This document shows, piece after piece, positions 27,931-38,228 of a stretch of DNA of 64,000 nucleotides. Positions within the stretch are counted from its first letter, which is position 1. Every line of letters begins with the position of its first letter. The position numbers and the translations under genes are program-made. Below the pieces are notes generated by a model that did no database searches, had not been told where the DNA came from, and was given only the letters and a program-made list of their open reading frames with translations. The stretch lies in NCBI RefSeq assembly GCF_030285925.1, contig NZ_CP127251.1, forward strand, positions 3,085,001 through 3,149,000, read 5' to 3'. Source of the DNA: Devosia sp. YIM 151766 (GTDB lineage: Bacteria > Pseudomonadota > Alphaproteobacteria > Rhizobiales > Devosiaceae).

Positions 27931-28331
27931 CCCACCAGCGTCAGGCCCGGGTCGAGCACCCGCAGGACCTGCACCAGGTCATGGCCGCGCTTGAGGATCA
28001 GCCCCTGCTGGTTGATGACCATGTATTGGCCCTGCCTGGCGCGCAGTTTGGGATTCTTCTCCACCACGAAGACCGGCCGCTCGGAAACCCTTGCATAGAT
28101 GGAGAACAGCGCCTGGTCCTTGAGGAAATCCATGGCGTAATCGCGCCATTCGCCGGCGGCGACCTTGCGGCCATAAAGGGTGAGAATCTGCATCAGCTCG
28201 CGCCGGTCGAACACCACGACGGGCTGCGCCGGGCGGGAATTGGCCACTTGCGGCTCGCCCACATGCACAAGGGAAATATTGTTCCGGGAAGTGTTACGGG
28301 GGCCCTGCACGCGACCTCGATACCCTGTCAT
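27927..28331 (-). CDS. DUF2794 family protein
   Basis: A 134-residue soluble protein of a family found mainly in alphaproteobacteria, with no known function. The conserved region starts at PVVVFDRRELMQILTLYGRKV and continues with EWRDYAMDFLKDQALFSIYA and RPVFVVEKNPKLRARQGQY, ending in LKRGHDLVQVLRVL. The ATG at 28331 is chosen; a frame extending 60 codons upstream shows no homology and would overlap the candidate small RNA. It is coupled to the downstream acetyltransferase. Confidence 0.82.
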   Translation of the reverse strand: MTGYRGRVQGPRNTSRNNISLVHVGEPQVANSRPAQPVVVFDRRELMQILTLYGRKVAAGEWRDYAMDFLKDQALFSIYARVSERPVFVVEKNPKLRARQGQYMVINQQGLILKRGHDLVQVLRVLDPGLTLVG

Positions 28332-28434
28332 CGCGCCGGCATGATCGACGCATTCGCCAGGCAAGGCAAGGGGTGAAAATTCCCCATTTCCGCCATGATC
28401 TATCCCTTTTGACGCCCCATTGAACCGGCATCGT

Positions 28435-28565
28435 CCAACCATTGCCTCCAGTGGTTGGCAATCGGACCGAACGAGCCCCCAAACCATGAGGTCCGGTTGC
28501 CAGCCCCCCAATTGAGTTGACCTAAGTCATTTCGCCCGCTCCTGCTTGCAGGGGCGGGCTTTTTT
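28435..28565 (+). ncRNA. Candidate structured small RNA with its own terminator
   Basis: Three consecutive stem-loops lie in an intergenic region on the forward strand: CCAACCA/TGGTTGG (28435-28458), CAATCGGACC/GGTCCGGTTG (28459-28499, ten pairs with one GU), and a GC-rich hairpin GCCCGC...GCGGGC followed by six T (28534-28565). No forward-strand gene precedes this terminator: DUF2794 diverges upstream and DUF1223 converges downstream. An unannotated small RNA is the simplest explanation. The 5' end and promoter were not located, and no known RNA family was recognised. Confidence 0.5.
28534..28565 (+). terminator. Rho-independent terminator of the candidate small RNA
   Basis: GCCCGCTCCTG pairs with CAGGGGCGGGC (one GU) around a four-base loop, followed by TTTTTT. 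It could also serve the DUF1223 gene weakly in the opposite direction, but the T-run supports forward transcription. Confidence 0.85.
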
Positions 28566-28612
28566 CACGGCGAAATGGAGGCGCGGTCGGCTCCCTCCGA
28601 AAGGGGGGAGCT

Positions 28613-29356
28613 CTAGAACCGGTATGTCGCCGCACCCAGGATCGGGCCGGGCAGGCCATTGCGTTCGTTCTGCACCAGCACGGCCAAGCCGTTATTGCCC
28701 GGCTCGCTGTTCGTCAGGCCGGCCAGCGGCAGCTTAATCTCGGCTCCGGTCCGCGCTTCCCACATTCCCAATATCTGCTTGTCGGTCACTACCTTGGTAT
28801 AGACCATGTTCTTGCCGGCATTCTCGCCTGCCGCGATCGCCACATCGGCCCGGTCGAGATAGCGCACCAGCCAGATCTGGGCATCGTCCAGCATCTCATC
28901 GGCCGGCACCTCGACCTTGAGCATGTCGCCCTGACGCGTGAGGCTGACCGCCAGCGGCAATTGCGCCGAGGCCAGGGCGTCCTGCACCTCCTCGCGCCGC
29001 GAGCCGACGACGCCCTCCGAACCATTGACCACCATTTGCGGGGTATAGATGCGCGAGGAACCCCAGCTCTTGGCATAGGCCCGCTGCCGGTCGGAAAAGC
29101 CCTTATGCGCAAAGGTGTCTTCCCAGCCGATATAGTCCCAGTAATCGACATGATAGGCCAGGGCCACGACATCGCCGCGTTCGGCCAGGCTGGTGAGCAA
29201 CGCATCGGCGGGCGGGCATTGCGAACAGCCCTGGCTGGTGAAGAGTTCCACCACCGCCCTGGACTGGCCCGGCATGCTTTCGGCGCCCGGCGCCACCACG
29301 AAGGCGAAGGACATGACGGAGCCGGTTATGAAGCCGAGGGCGAGATGCGGAAGCAT
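28613..29356 (-). CDS. DUF1223 secreted thioredoxin-fold protein
   Basis: A 247-residue protein with an N-terminal signal or anchor (HLALGFITGSVMSFAFVVAP). The DUF1223 domain follows: VVELFTSQGCSQCPPADALL, where CSQC is a thioredoxin-like CxxC pair, then VVALAYHVDYWDYIGWEDTF and IYTPQMVVNGSEGVVGS. The family's role is not established; a periplasmic redox or thiol function is an inference from the CxxC motif. It stands alone between the candidate small RNA and the aconitase gene. Confidence 0.85.
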   Translation of the reverse strand: MLPHLALGFITGSVMSFAFVVAPGAESMPGQSRAVVELFTSQGCSQCPPADALLTSLAERGDVVALAYHVDYWDYIGWEDTFAHKGFSDRQRAYAKSWGSSRIYTPQMVVNGSEGVVGSRREEVQDALASAQLPLAVSLTRQGDMLKVEVPADEMLDDAQIWLVRYLDRADVAIAAGENAGKNMVYTKVVTDKQILGMWEARTGAEIKLPLAGLTNSEPGNNGLAVLVQNERNGLPGPILGAATYRF

Positions 29357-29435
29357 GGCAAGGTTGTAAGCCGGGGCGGCGGCGGCTGCCTAGTCAAAAG
29401 CGGGTGAGAGCGGCAAGGATTCGACTCGCCGACAT

Positions 29436-29463
29436 GAAAAATGGCGGCCCGCAGGCCGCCATT
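29436..29463 (-). terminator. Rho-independent terminator of acnA
   Basis: On the reverse strand, AATGGCGGCC and GGCCGCCATT form a ten-pair stem with a short loop, followed by TTT. It begins about 30 bases after the acnA stop. Confidence 0.8.
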
Positions 29464-29491
29464 CGCAAAAAACCGTCGATGTAAACGCTGC

Positions 29492-32245
<2,754 letters not shown>

Positions 32246-32312
32246 GAGGCTCCGCCCTTCTTGCTGCTGACACGGTTTTCCGGGCAGGTGGGGCCGCCGA
32301 AAGTCCGGGTTT

Positions 32313-32329
32313 TCTGGAATGACTCTAAT
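32313..32329 (-). promoter_or_regulatory. Possible Irr-type iron-control box upstream of acnA
   Basis: Reverse strand ATTAGAGTCATTCCAGA resembles the rhizobial Irr (ICE) palindrome TTTAGAA-N3-TTCTAAA with about four mismatches in 14 positions. AcnA is a known Irr target in relatives. The match is weak, so this is suggestive only. Confidence 0.25.
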
Positions 32330-32398
32330 ATCAAGCCTTTATAATCAAACACTTTGGCCCTTGCCAGTACGAGTATGGGTTCAATACGAGATGGGGCC

Positions 32399-33025
32399 AT
32401 GACGCAACGGCAAGTCCATTCGCAGTTTTTCCTTAAGGCGGAGGGCCTTGCTTGCGGCCGGGGCGAGCAGGTGCTCGTCAGCGATATCGCACTCGACCTC
32501 GCCCCCGGTGCCGGGTTGTTGCTGCGTGGGCCCAATGGCGCCGGCAAGTCCACCCTGCTTCTGACCCTGGCGGGTCTGCTGCCGCCGCTCGCCGGCCGGG
32601 TGGATTATCGCGGCCATGATCCCGACGAGGCGCCGCCGCTGCATTATTGCGGCCACCGGAACGGCGTCAGGCCCCGGCTCACCACCGCCGAAACCCTCGA
32701 TTTCTGGGCCGCCATCAATGGCCGGACCGGCCTGCCGCCCTTAGAGGCGCTGGAAAAGGTGGGGTTGAGCAAAGCGGCAGCGCTCGATGCCGGCTATCTT
32801 TCCGCCGGGCAGCAGCGGCGGCTGGCCCTGGCCCGGCTGCTGGTATCGCGCCGGCCGCTCTGGCTGCTCGATGAGCCAACGGCCGCGCTGGATGCCGAGG
32901 GCCACAGACTCGTTGCCGATCTGGTCGGGGCGCATCTGGCCGCAGGCGGCATCGCGGTGATCGCCACCCATGACGATATCGCCGTATCCGGCCTCGTCAC
33001 CCTGACGCTGGGGACGCAGCCATGA
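32399..33025 (+). CDS. ccmA: Cytochrome c biogenesis ATP-binding protein CcmA
   Basis: ATPase of the CcmABCD complex that releases haem-loaded CcmE during cytochrome c maturation. The 208-residue product has Walker A GPNGAGKST, the signature SAGQQRRLALARLL and Walker B LWLLDEPTAALD. The ATG at 32399 is chosen because family proteins begin shortly before FFLKAEGLACGRG; an ATG eight codons earlier is possible. The stop overlaps the ccmB start (ATGA). It opens a ccmABCDG cluster; ccmE, ccmF and ccmH are not in the window. Confidence 0.94.
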   Translation: MTQRQVHSQFFLKAEGLACGRGEQVLVSDIALDLAPGAGLLLRGPNGAGKSTLLLTLAGLLPPLAGRVDYRGHDPDEAPPLHYCGHRNGVRPRLTTAETLDFWAAINGRTGLPPLEALEKVGLSKAAALDAGYLSAGQQRRLALARLLVSRRPLWLLDEPTAALDAEGHRLVADLVGAHLAAGGIAVIATHDDIAVSGLVTLTLGTQP

Positions 33026-33687
33026 GCGGCTTCCGCGCCATTCTGCGCCGCGAATTGCGGCTGGCGCTGACCGGCAGCGGCGAGATACTGACTTTGCTGC
33101 TGTTTTTCATCATCACCGGGGCGTTGGTGCCTTTCGCCGTCGGCCCGGACAAGGAATTGCTGGCCCGCATCGCGCCGGGCATCGTCTGGATCGCCGCATT
33201 CCTGTCGATGCTGCTCGGCCTCGACCGCCTGTTCCGCCCCGACCGCGAGGACGGCACGCTGGCGCTCTACCGCCTCGCCGACCTGCCGCTTGCGGCAGTC
33301 ATTGCCGCAAAAGTGATCAGTCATTGGCTGACCTGCGCCCTGCCCCTGATCATCGCCTCGCCGTTCCTGGCGCTGATCCTCGCCATGGATATGGAGACGT
33401 TCTGGCGCACGCTGCTGTCGCTGCTGCTCGGCACCCCGGCATTGGCCGCCTTCGGCACGTTCGGTGCTGCGGTCACCATGGCCATAAGGCGCGGCGGCCT
33501 GCTCGCCCCCATCCTTGTCGCCCCCCTCTCGGTGCCGGTGCTGATCTTCGGCGTCGGCGCCATCGCCCCCATGGGCGGCCCCGACCAGGCCGGCGCCGCC
33601 CTGCTCTTTCTTGCGGCACTCAGTCTCATCTCGGTCAGCCTGTCTCCCTTTGCCGCCGCTCTTGCGATAGATTGGGGGGAAGAGTAG
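33022..33687 (+). CDS. ccmB: Haem exporter membrane protein CcmB
   Basis: Membrane subunit of the CcmAB ABC module. The 221 residues form about six hydrophobic helices, and the family's N-terminal FRAILRRELRLAL and the FRPDREDGTLALYRLADLPL loop are present. It is translationally coupled to ccmA (four-base overlap). About 120 bases separate it from ccmC, an interval filled by two palindromic repeats, which is unusual within this operon. Confidence 0.93.
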   Translation: MSGFRAILRRELRLALTGSGEILTLLLFFIITGALVPFAVGPDKELLARIAPGIVWIAAFLSMLLGLDRLFRPDREDGTLALYRLADLPLAAVIAAKVISHWLTCALPLIIASPFLALILAMDMETFWRTLLSLLLGTPALAAFGTFGAAVTMAIRRGGLLAPILVAPLSVPVLIFGVGAIAPMGGPDQAGAALLFLAALSLISVSLSPFAAALAIDWGEE

Positions 33688-33703
33688 CGCCCCTACCCGC
33701 CAA

Positions 33704-33791
33704 GACTTCATGGTGAGTGTGTCGAACCATGAGGTCTTGGCGTGAGCACATTGAGTAAGACCTGGTCCTTCGACACGCCCGGGACGAGGTC
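33704..33791. repeat. Pair of 33-bp palindromic repeats inside the ccm cluster
   Basis: Copy 1 at 33704-33736 (arms GACTTCATGGTGAG and CGAACCATGAGGTC) is TGGT-type. Copy 2 at 33759-33791 (arms GACCTGGTCCTTCGAC and GGGACGAGGTC) is TCCT-type. The starts are 55 bases apart. The pair ends 16 bases before the ccmC ATG. Confidence 0.8.
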
Positions 33792-33807
33792 TATGGGAAA
33801 GGCCCCA

Positions 33808-34572
33808 ATGACGATCGAAAACGCCGCATCCAAAATGCGCTGGTGGGACAAGCTGGCCCATCCCGGCCAGTTCCTGACCTGGACCCGGCCGCTGGTCTGG
33901 CCGCTGGCGGTGCTGACAATCCTGCTCTTCGCGCTGGGCTTCTATTTCGCCTTCTTCAATTCCCCGGCCGATTACCAGATGGGCGACACCGTGCGCATCA
34001 TGTATGTGCATGTGCCCACCGCCTGGCTCAGCCAGTTCGTCTATGGCGCCATGGCCGTTTCGGCCTTGGGCACGCTGGTCTGGCGCCATCCTATGGCCGA
34101 TGTCTCCATGAAAGCCGCCGCCCCGCTTGGCGCCGCCTTCACCGCCATGGCCCTGTTCACCGGCTCGATGTGGGGCCGCCCCACCTGGGGCACGTTCTGG
34201 GAATGGGACGGGCGCATGACCTCGACCCTGATCCTGTTATTCATCTATCTCGGCATCGTGGCGCTGTGGCGCGCCTTCGACGACCAATTGCGCGCCGCCC
34301 GCGTCATTGCCATCTTCACCCTGGTGGGCGCGGTCAATGTGCCGATCATCAAGTTTTCCGTCGACTGGTGGAGTACGCTGCACCAGCCGGCCAGCGTCTT
34401 TCGCCCCGATGGCCCCACCATGCCCGGCTCGCTGCTGACCCCGCTTTTCCTTATGTTTTTCGCCTTCACATTCCTGTTCGTTACCCTGCAATTGGTGTCC
34501 ATGCGCACCGAAGTGCGCCGCCGCCGGATGATGACGCTGGAACGCAAGGCCGCGCGGGAGGCCGGGGCATGA
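33808..34572 (+). CDS. ccmC: Haem-handling membrane protein CcmC
   Basis: Delivers haem to CcmE in the periplasm. The 254-residue product has six membrane helices and the tryptophan-rich haem-binding WGTFWEWDGRMTS motif, preceded by MYVHVPTAWLSQFVYG; the conserved histidines of VHVPTAW and LHQPASVF are present. The ATG at 33808 follows GGGAAAGG; in-frame codons further upstream run into the repeat and are discarded. The stop overlaps the ccmD start by four bases. Confidence 0.95.
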   Translation: MTIENAASKMRWWDKLAHPGQFLTWTRPLVWPLAVLTILLFALGFYFAFFNSPADYQMGDTVRIMYVHVPTAWLSQFVYGAMAVSALGTLVWRHPMADVSMKAAAPLGAAFTAMALFTGSMWGRPTWGTFWEWDGRMTSTLILLFIYLGIVALWRAFDDQLRAARVIAIFTLVGAVNVPIIKFSVDWWSTLHQPASVFRPDGPTMPGSLLTPLFLMFFAFTFLFVTLQLVSMRTEVRRRRMMTLERKAAREAGA

Positions 34573-34715
34573 TCGAATTGGGTCAACACGCCACCTTCAT
34601 CGCCGCCGCCTATATCGGGGTCTTTGCCGGCATTGCCGCGCTGATCCTGTGGACCATCCTCGACAGCCGCCGCGTCTCGGCCCGGCTGGAGCAATTGGGG
34701 GACAAGCGCGGCTGA
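34569..34715 (+). CDS. ccmD: Haem exporter small subunit CcmD
   Basis: A 48-residue single-span membrane protein, the usual size for CcmD, which is needed to release haem-CcmE from CcmABC. It reads MIELGQHATFIAAAYIGVFA, then a hydrophobic GIAALILWTI stretch and the charged DSRRVSARLEQLGDKRG tail; the early HATFIAAAY pattern with the tyrosine is typical. ATGA overlap with ccmC and TGATG overlap with ccmG show tight coupling. Confidence 0.93.
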   Translation: MIELGQHATFIAAAYIGVFAGIAALILWTILDSRRVSARLEQLGDKRG

Positions 34716-35248
34716 TGCGGTATGTCTTCTTCGTCCTGCCGCTGGTGGCCCTGGTGGCCTTGGTCGCCATCTTCGCCTTGTCCATCGACCGCGACGCCAA
34801 TCTCGTCCGCTCGGTGCTGATCGACAAGCCGGTGCCGCAATTCGCCTTGGCGGCGGTGGACGGCCTCGACATGCCCGGTTTCGACAATGCCGCGCTGACC
34901 GGCGAGCCGACCGTGGTCAACGTCTTCGCCTCCTGGTGCATTCCCTGCCGCGACGAGCACCCGCTGCTCGAAAGCCTGAAGGCCGAAACCGGCATCCGTC
35001 TTTTCGGCATCAACCATTCCGACGCGCCCGAAAATGCCCGCGCCTTCCTCGCCGAACTGGGCAATCCCTATGATGCGGTGGGCGCCGATCGCGACCGCCG
35101 CACCTCCATCGATTGGGGCGTCTATGGCGTGCCCGAGACTTTTCTCGTCGATGCGGCGGGCATCATCGTCTACAAGCATGTCGGCCCGCTGACCCCCCTG
35201 GCCATCGAAACCGAGCTGCTTCCCGCCATTGCCGGGCTCAAAGGCTGA
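34715..35248 (+). CDS. ccmG: Thiol:disulfide interchange protein CcmG/DsbE
   Basis: Membrane-anchored periplasmic thioredoxin that keeps apocytochrome c cysteines reduced. The 177-residue product begins with an anchor helix (YVFFVLPLVALVALVAIFAL), then the thioredoxin fold with the active site FASWCIPCRDEHP and the cis-proline loop YGVPETFLVDAAG. The ATG at 34715 shares bases with the ccmD stop. It closes the ccm cluster here. Confidence 0.95.
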   Translation: MRYVFFVLPLVALVALVAIFALSIDRDANLVRSVLIDKPVPQFALAAVDGLDMPGFDNAALTGEPTVVNVFASWCIPCRDEHPLLESLKAETGIRLFGINHSDAPENARAFLAELGNPYDAVGADRDRRTSIDWGVYGVPETFLVDAAGIIVYKHVGPLTPLAIETELLPAIAGLKG

Positions 35249-35252
35249 GCCG

Positions 35253-35272
35253 TTCAGCTTTCATTCAGCTTT
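35253..35272 (+). promoter_or_regulatory. 11-base-period direct repeat upstream of the flp gene
   Basis: TTCAGCTTT occurs twice, at 35253-35261 and 35264-35272, a spacing of one helical turn. Such 11-base tandem repeats are typical binding sites of OmpR/PhoB-type regulators. It ends 45 bases before the pilin start, a suitable promoter position. Which regulator binds is not known. Confidence 0.4.
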
Positions 35273-35317
35273 GTCGCGCCATTTTGCCGATATCGGGTTT
35301 GTTGAAGAGATATTGTT

Positions 35318-35458
35318 TTGCGTTTGTTGAAGAATTTCATCCGCGACCAGCGGGGCGTCAGCGTCATCGAATATGGTCTGATTGCCGCCATTCTGACGGT
35401 CGCCACCACTTTCGCCGTCTCCGCAGCCGGCTACAATATTACCGACATTCTGGGCTAG
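35318..35458 (+). CDS. Flp/Fap-type pilin subunit (type IVb)
   Basis: A short 46-codon gene. From a TTG start (with AAGAGA upstream) it encodes LRLLKNFIRDQRG, then VSVIEYGLIAAILTVATTFA and a short tail ending in NITDILG. The G-VSVIEY junction is the type IVb prepilin cleavage and Glu+5 motif, followed by the hydrophobic pilin helix. Flp pilins build Tad adhesion pili. No tad/cpa secretion genes are in the window, so this is an orphan subunit gene here. The TTG start is uncertain; a TTG three codons later is the alternative. Confidence 0.82.
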   Translation: MRLLKNFIRDQRGVSVIEYGLIAAILTVATTFAVSAAGYNITDILG

Positions 35459-35522
35459 CGCCCTCTCCGCTCGTCACCCTCGTGCGCTTGACGCGAGGGC
35501 TCTTGCGGCAGCCTCGCCGCTC

Positions 35523-35744
35523 TCAGAAATCGCTGGTCAGGCCCTTGATCTCCCAATCGCCATAGCGGCCCGGCTCCAGTCCGCCGCGGCCGCCTTTTTC
35601 CTTGGGCGCCATGGCACTGGCGGCGTCGATGGCCTGGCGGCGGGCTTCCGCCTCGGCCAAAGCCCGCTGCGCCGCCGGCGACAGGACCTTGATTTCCGGC
35701 GCTTCGATCCCGGTTTCCTTCTCGTCCATATCCGTTTCCGACAT
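35523..35744 (-). CDS. DUF1674/SDHAF4-like succinate dehydrogenase assembly factor
   Basis: A 73-residue protein whose C-terminus carries the hallmark [20 protein letters not shown], preceded by an Ala/Glu-rich helix [16 protein letters not shown]. This is the DUF1674 family, homologous to mitochondrial SDHAF4, which protects flavinylated SdhA during complex II assembly. The ATG at 35744 gives the expected size; a longer frame overlapping htpX is discarded. It is divergent from htpX. Confidence 0.88.
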   Translation of the reverse strand: MSETDMDEKETGIEAPEIKVLSPAAQRALAEAEARRQAIDAASAMAPKEKGGRGGLEPGRYGDWEIKGLTSDF

Positions 35745-35826
35745 TACACTTCGTTCATCCGCTTGCGTGGAACCTTGCGACACCCAACATAAGTGGTCGA
35801 AAGATCCAACCCAAGGGGTTCGACCA

Positions 35827-36810
35827 ATGTTCAATGCCTTTCGCACCTTTGTCCTGCTCGCGGGAATGACCGCGCTCTTCATGGTGGTGGGCTATTTCCT
35901 CGGCGGCACCGGCGGCATGATGATCGCGCTGGCCTTCGCCGCCGTCACCAATCTCTTCGCCTATTGGAATTCCGACAAGATGGTGCTGCGCATGCAGAAT
36001 GCCGTCCCGGTCGAACGCTCCCGTGCCCCCGAACTGCATGACATGGTGGACGTGCTGTCCCGGCGCGCCGGCATTCCCACGCCTGCCGTCTATGTCATCG
36101 AGACCGACCAACCCAATGCCTTCGCCACTGGCCGCGACCCCAACAATGCCGCCGTGGCCGTGTCCTCGGGCCTGTTGCGCCAGCTCGATCCGCGCGAGGT
36201 CGCCGGCGTCGTCGCCCATGAACTGGCCCATATCAGGAACCGCGATACCCTGACCATGACCATCACCGCCACCCTGGCCGGCGCCATTTCCGCCCTGGCC
36301 CAGTTCGGGCTGTTGTTTGGCGGCGGCAACAGGCGCGACAATCCGTTGGGCGGCATCGGTGCCTTGCTGATGGTGTTCCTGGCCCCGGTCGCCGCCATGG
36401 TCGTGCAGATGGCGGTGAGCCGCACCCGCGAATACGAGGCCGACAAGGACGGCGCCGTAATTGCCGGCGATCCGCTGGCCCTGGCCTCGGCGCTGCACAA
36501 GATCGCCGCCCTGACCGGGCGGCAGGTCAATGTCGCGGCCGAACGCAATCCCGCCATGGCCCATATGTATATCGTCAATCCGCTGAGCGGCGCGCGGATG
36601 GACAATCTGTTCTCCACCCATCCGGATACCGGCAACCGCATCGCCGCGCTGCAAAAGCTTGCAGGCGAGATGCGCCTGGAGGATAAGGGGCCCGACCCCC
36701 AGCCCCGTCCCCGCCCCGCCTCCGGCGGCCGCGATATCGGCGGCGGCTGGCGCGTACCGACCGTGGGGCGCACCGGCGACGATGGCGGTGCGCGCGGTCC
36801 CTGGGGATAG
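35827..36810 (+). CDS. htpX: Membrane zinc metalloprotease HtpX
   Basis: Inner-membrane M48 protease that degrades misfolded membrane proteins. In the 327-residue product two N-terminal helices ([18 protein letters not shown] and [17 protein letters not shown]) precede the catalytic [15 protein letters not shown] (HExxH) and the third ligand in [13 protein letters not shown]. Two further hydrophobic segments lie between them. The C-terminal tail after [12 protein letters not shown] is proline- and glycine-rich. The ATG at 35827 is chosen from homology; a longer frame overlaps the divergent gene. Confidence 0.95.
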   Translation: MFNAFRTFVLLAGMTALFMVVGYFLGGTGGMMIALAFAAVTNLFAYWNSDKMVLRMQNAVPVERSRAPELHDMVDVLSRRAGIPTPAVYVIETDQPNAFATGRDPNNAAVAVSSGLLRQLDPREVAGVVAHELAHIRNRDTLTMTITATLAGAISALAQFGLLFGGGNRRDNPLGGIGALLMVFLAPVAAMVVQMAVSRTREYEADKDGAVIAGDPLALASALHKIAALTGRQVNVAAERNPAMAHMYIVNPLSGARMDNLFSTHPDTGNRIAALQKLAGEMRLEDKGPDPQPRPRPASGGRDIGGGWRVPTVGRTGDDGGARGPWG

Positions 36811-36819
36811 AATTTCATC

Positions 36820-38121
36820 GTGGCGCATAAACCCGATCCGGCGGGGCTCAAGCTTCGTCTCATTGCCGCCCGACGGTTGAAAGCCGTGCTGGGCGGCGAG
36901 CATTTTTCGCCTTTCAACGCCGCCGACCTGCCGGACGGCCGCGACCGGGCGCTGGCCAATCGGCTGATCACCACCGCCCTGCGGCGCCATGGCCAGATCG
37001 ACGCCATGCTGGCCGAATTGCTGGAAAAGGGCCTGCCGCCGCGCTCGGGCAGTTTCGAGGCGATATTGCGCCTGTCGCTGGCGCAATTGGTATTCCTGCC
37101 CGATCTCGGGGCCCATAGCGCCCTGTTCCTCGCCGTCGAGGCGGTCAAGCGCGACAACAAGGCCCGCCATCTCTCCGGCCTGATGAACGCGGTCCTGCGC
37201 CGGGCCCAGGCCAATTCGGCCCGTTACGGGCTGATGGACGAGGCCCTGTTGCTGCCCGAAGCCGTGCGGCAGCGCTGGACCGAGATTTACGGCAGCGCCG
37301 CGGTCTCGCGCTTTGCCGAGGCGCTGATCGCCGGGGCGCCGCTCGACCTGACCCTGCGCGACGACGACCAAGACCTGATCGAGGCTCTGGCCGCCGAACC
37401 GCTCCTGGCCGATTCGGTGCGGCTCGAAAACCGCGACCGCCCGGTCGAGGCCCTGCCCGGCTATGATGCAGGCCGATTCTGGGTGCAGGACGCCGCCTCC
37501 GCCATTCCGGCGCGCCTTCTTGGCCTCGAGCCCGGCAGCAACGTGCTCGACCTCTGCGCCGCTCCCGGCGGCAAGACGGCGCAATTGCTCAAGGCGGGCT
37601 ACAAGGTCACGGCGCTGGACAATGACAGGGCGCGGCTGGACCGCCTGCGCGCCAATATGGAGCGGCTCGGCTATGCGCCTCATATGGTCGAGGCCGATGC
37701 CGGCAATTACGCTCCTTCCAGCACGTTCAAGGGCGTCCTGCTCGACGCCCCCTGTTCGGCCACCGGCACTTTCCGCCGCCATCCCGAAGTGCTCTGGCGC
37801 CGCTCTGCCAGCGACATTGCCAGCCGGGTCCGGCTGCAGCAAGGGCTGCTCACCAATGCCTTCCGCTGCCTCGAACCGGGCGGCACGCTGCTCTATTGCA
37901 CCTGCTCGCTGGAACCGGAAGAAGGCGAATCGCAGGTGGATTGGGCGCTCAATGCCTTGCCCGGGCTCGAACTTTTCCCCATAAGGCCGCAAGAACTGCC
38001 CGGCCTCCCCCAGGCGGTGACCTCAGGCGGGCTCGTCCGCACCCATCCGGGCATGACGCCCGGCAGCGGAAATGCCGGCATGGACGGGTTCTTCGTAGCG
38101 CGATTCAGCCGGACAGGCTAA
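36820..38121 (+). CDS. RsmB/NOP family rRNA (cytosine-5) methyltransferase
   Basis: A 433-residue methyltransferase with an N-terminal NusB-like RNA-binding domain (about residues 5-135, including RDRALANRLITTALRRHGQI) and a C-terminal SAM domain. Motifs are DLCAAPGGKTAQLL (SAM loop), LLDAPCSATGTFRRHPEVLW (motif IV cysteine) and LLYCTCSLEPEEGE (motif VI catalytic cysteine). This architecture fits RsmB, which modifies C967 of 16S rRNA. A GTG at 36820 is used, nine bases after the htpX stop, with GGGGAT upstream, so the two are probably cotranscribed. Confidence 0.92.
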   Translation: MAHKPDPAGLKLRLIAARRLKAVLGGEHFSPFNAADLPDGRDRALANRLITTALRRHGQIDAMLAELLEKGLPPRSGSFEAILRLSLAQLVFLPDLGAHSALFLAVEAVKRDNKARHLSGLMNAVLRRAQANSARYGLMDEALLLPEAVRQRWTEIYGSAAVSRFAEALIAGAPLDLTLRDDDQDLIEALAAEPLLADSVRLENRDRPVEALPGYDAGRFWVQDAASAIPARLLGLEPGSNVLDLCAAPGGKTAQLLKAGYKVTALDNDRARLDRLRANMERLGYAPHMVEADAGNYAPSSTFKGVLLDAPCSATGTFRRHPEVLWRRSASDIASRVRLQQGLLTNAFRCLEPGGTLLYCTCSLEPEEGESQVDWALNALPGLELFPIRPQELPGLPQAVTSGGLVRTHPGMTPGSGNAGMDGFFVARFSRTG

Positions 38122-38228
38122 ATGCTAGGCAAGGGCCGTCGAGGGGCGACGACGGCAGATATCGAACGGATGAGATTGGCCTTCATGTGCAGCAATGCCT
38201 CCGCACCGGATTCGGTGGAGCGCGAAAC

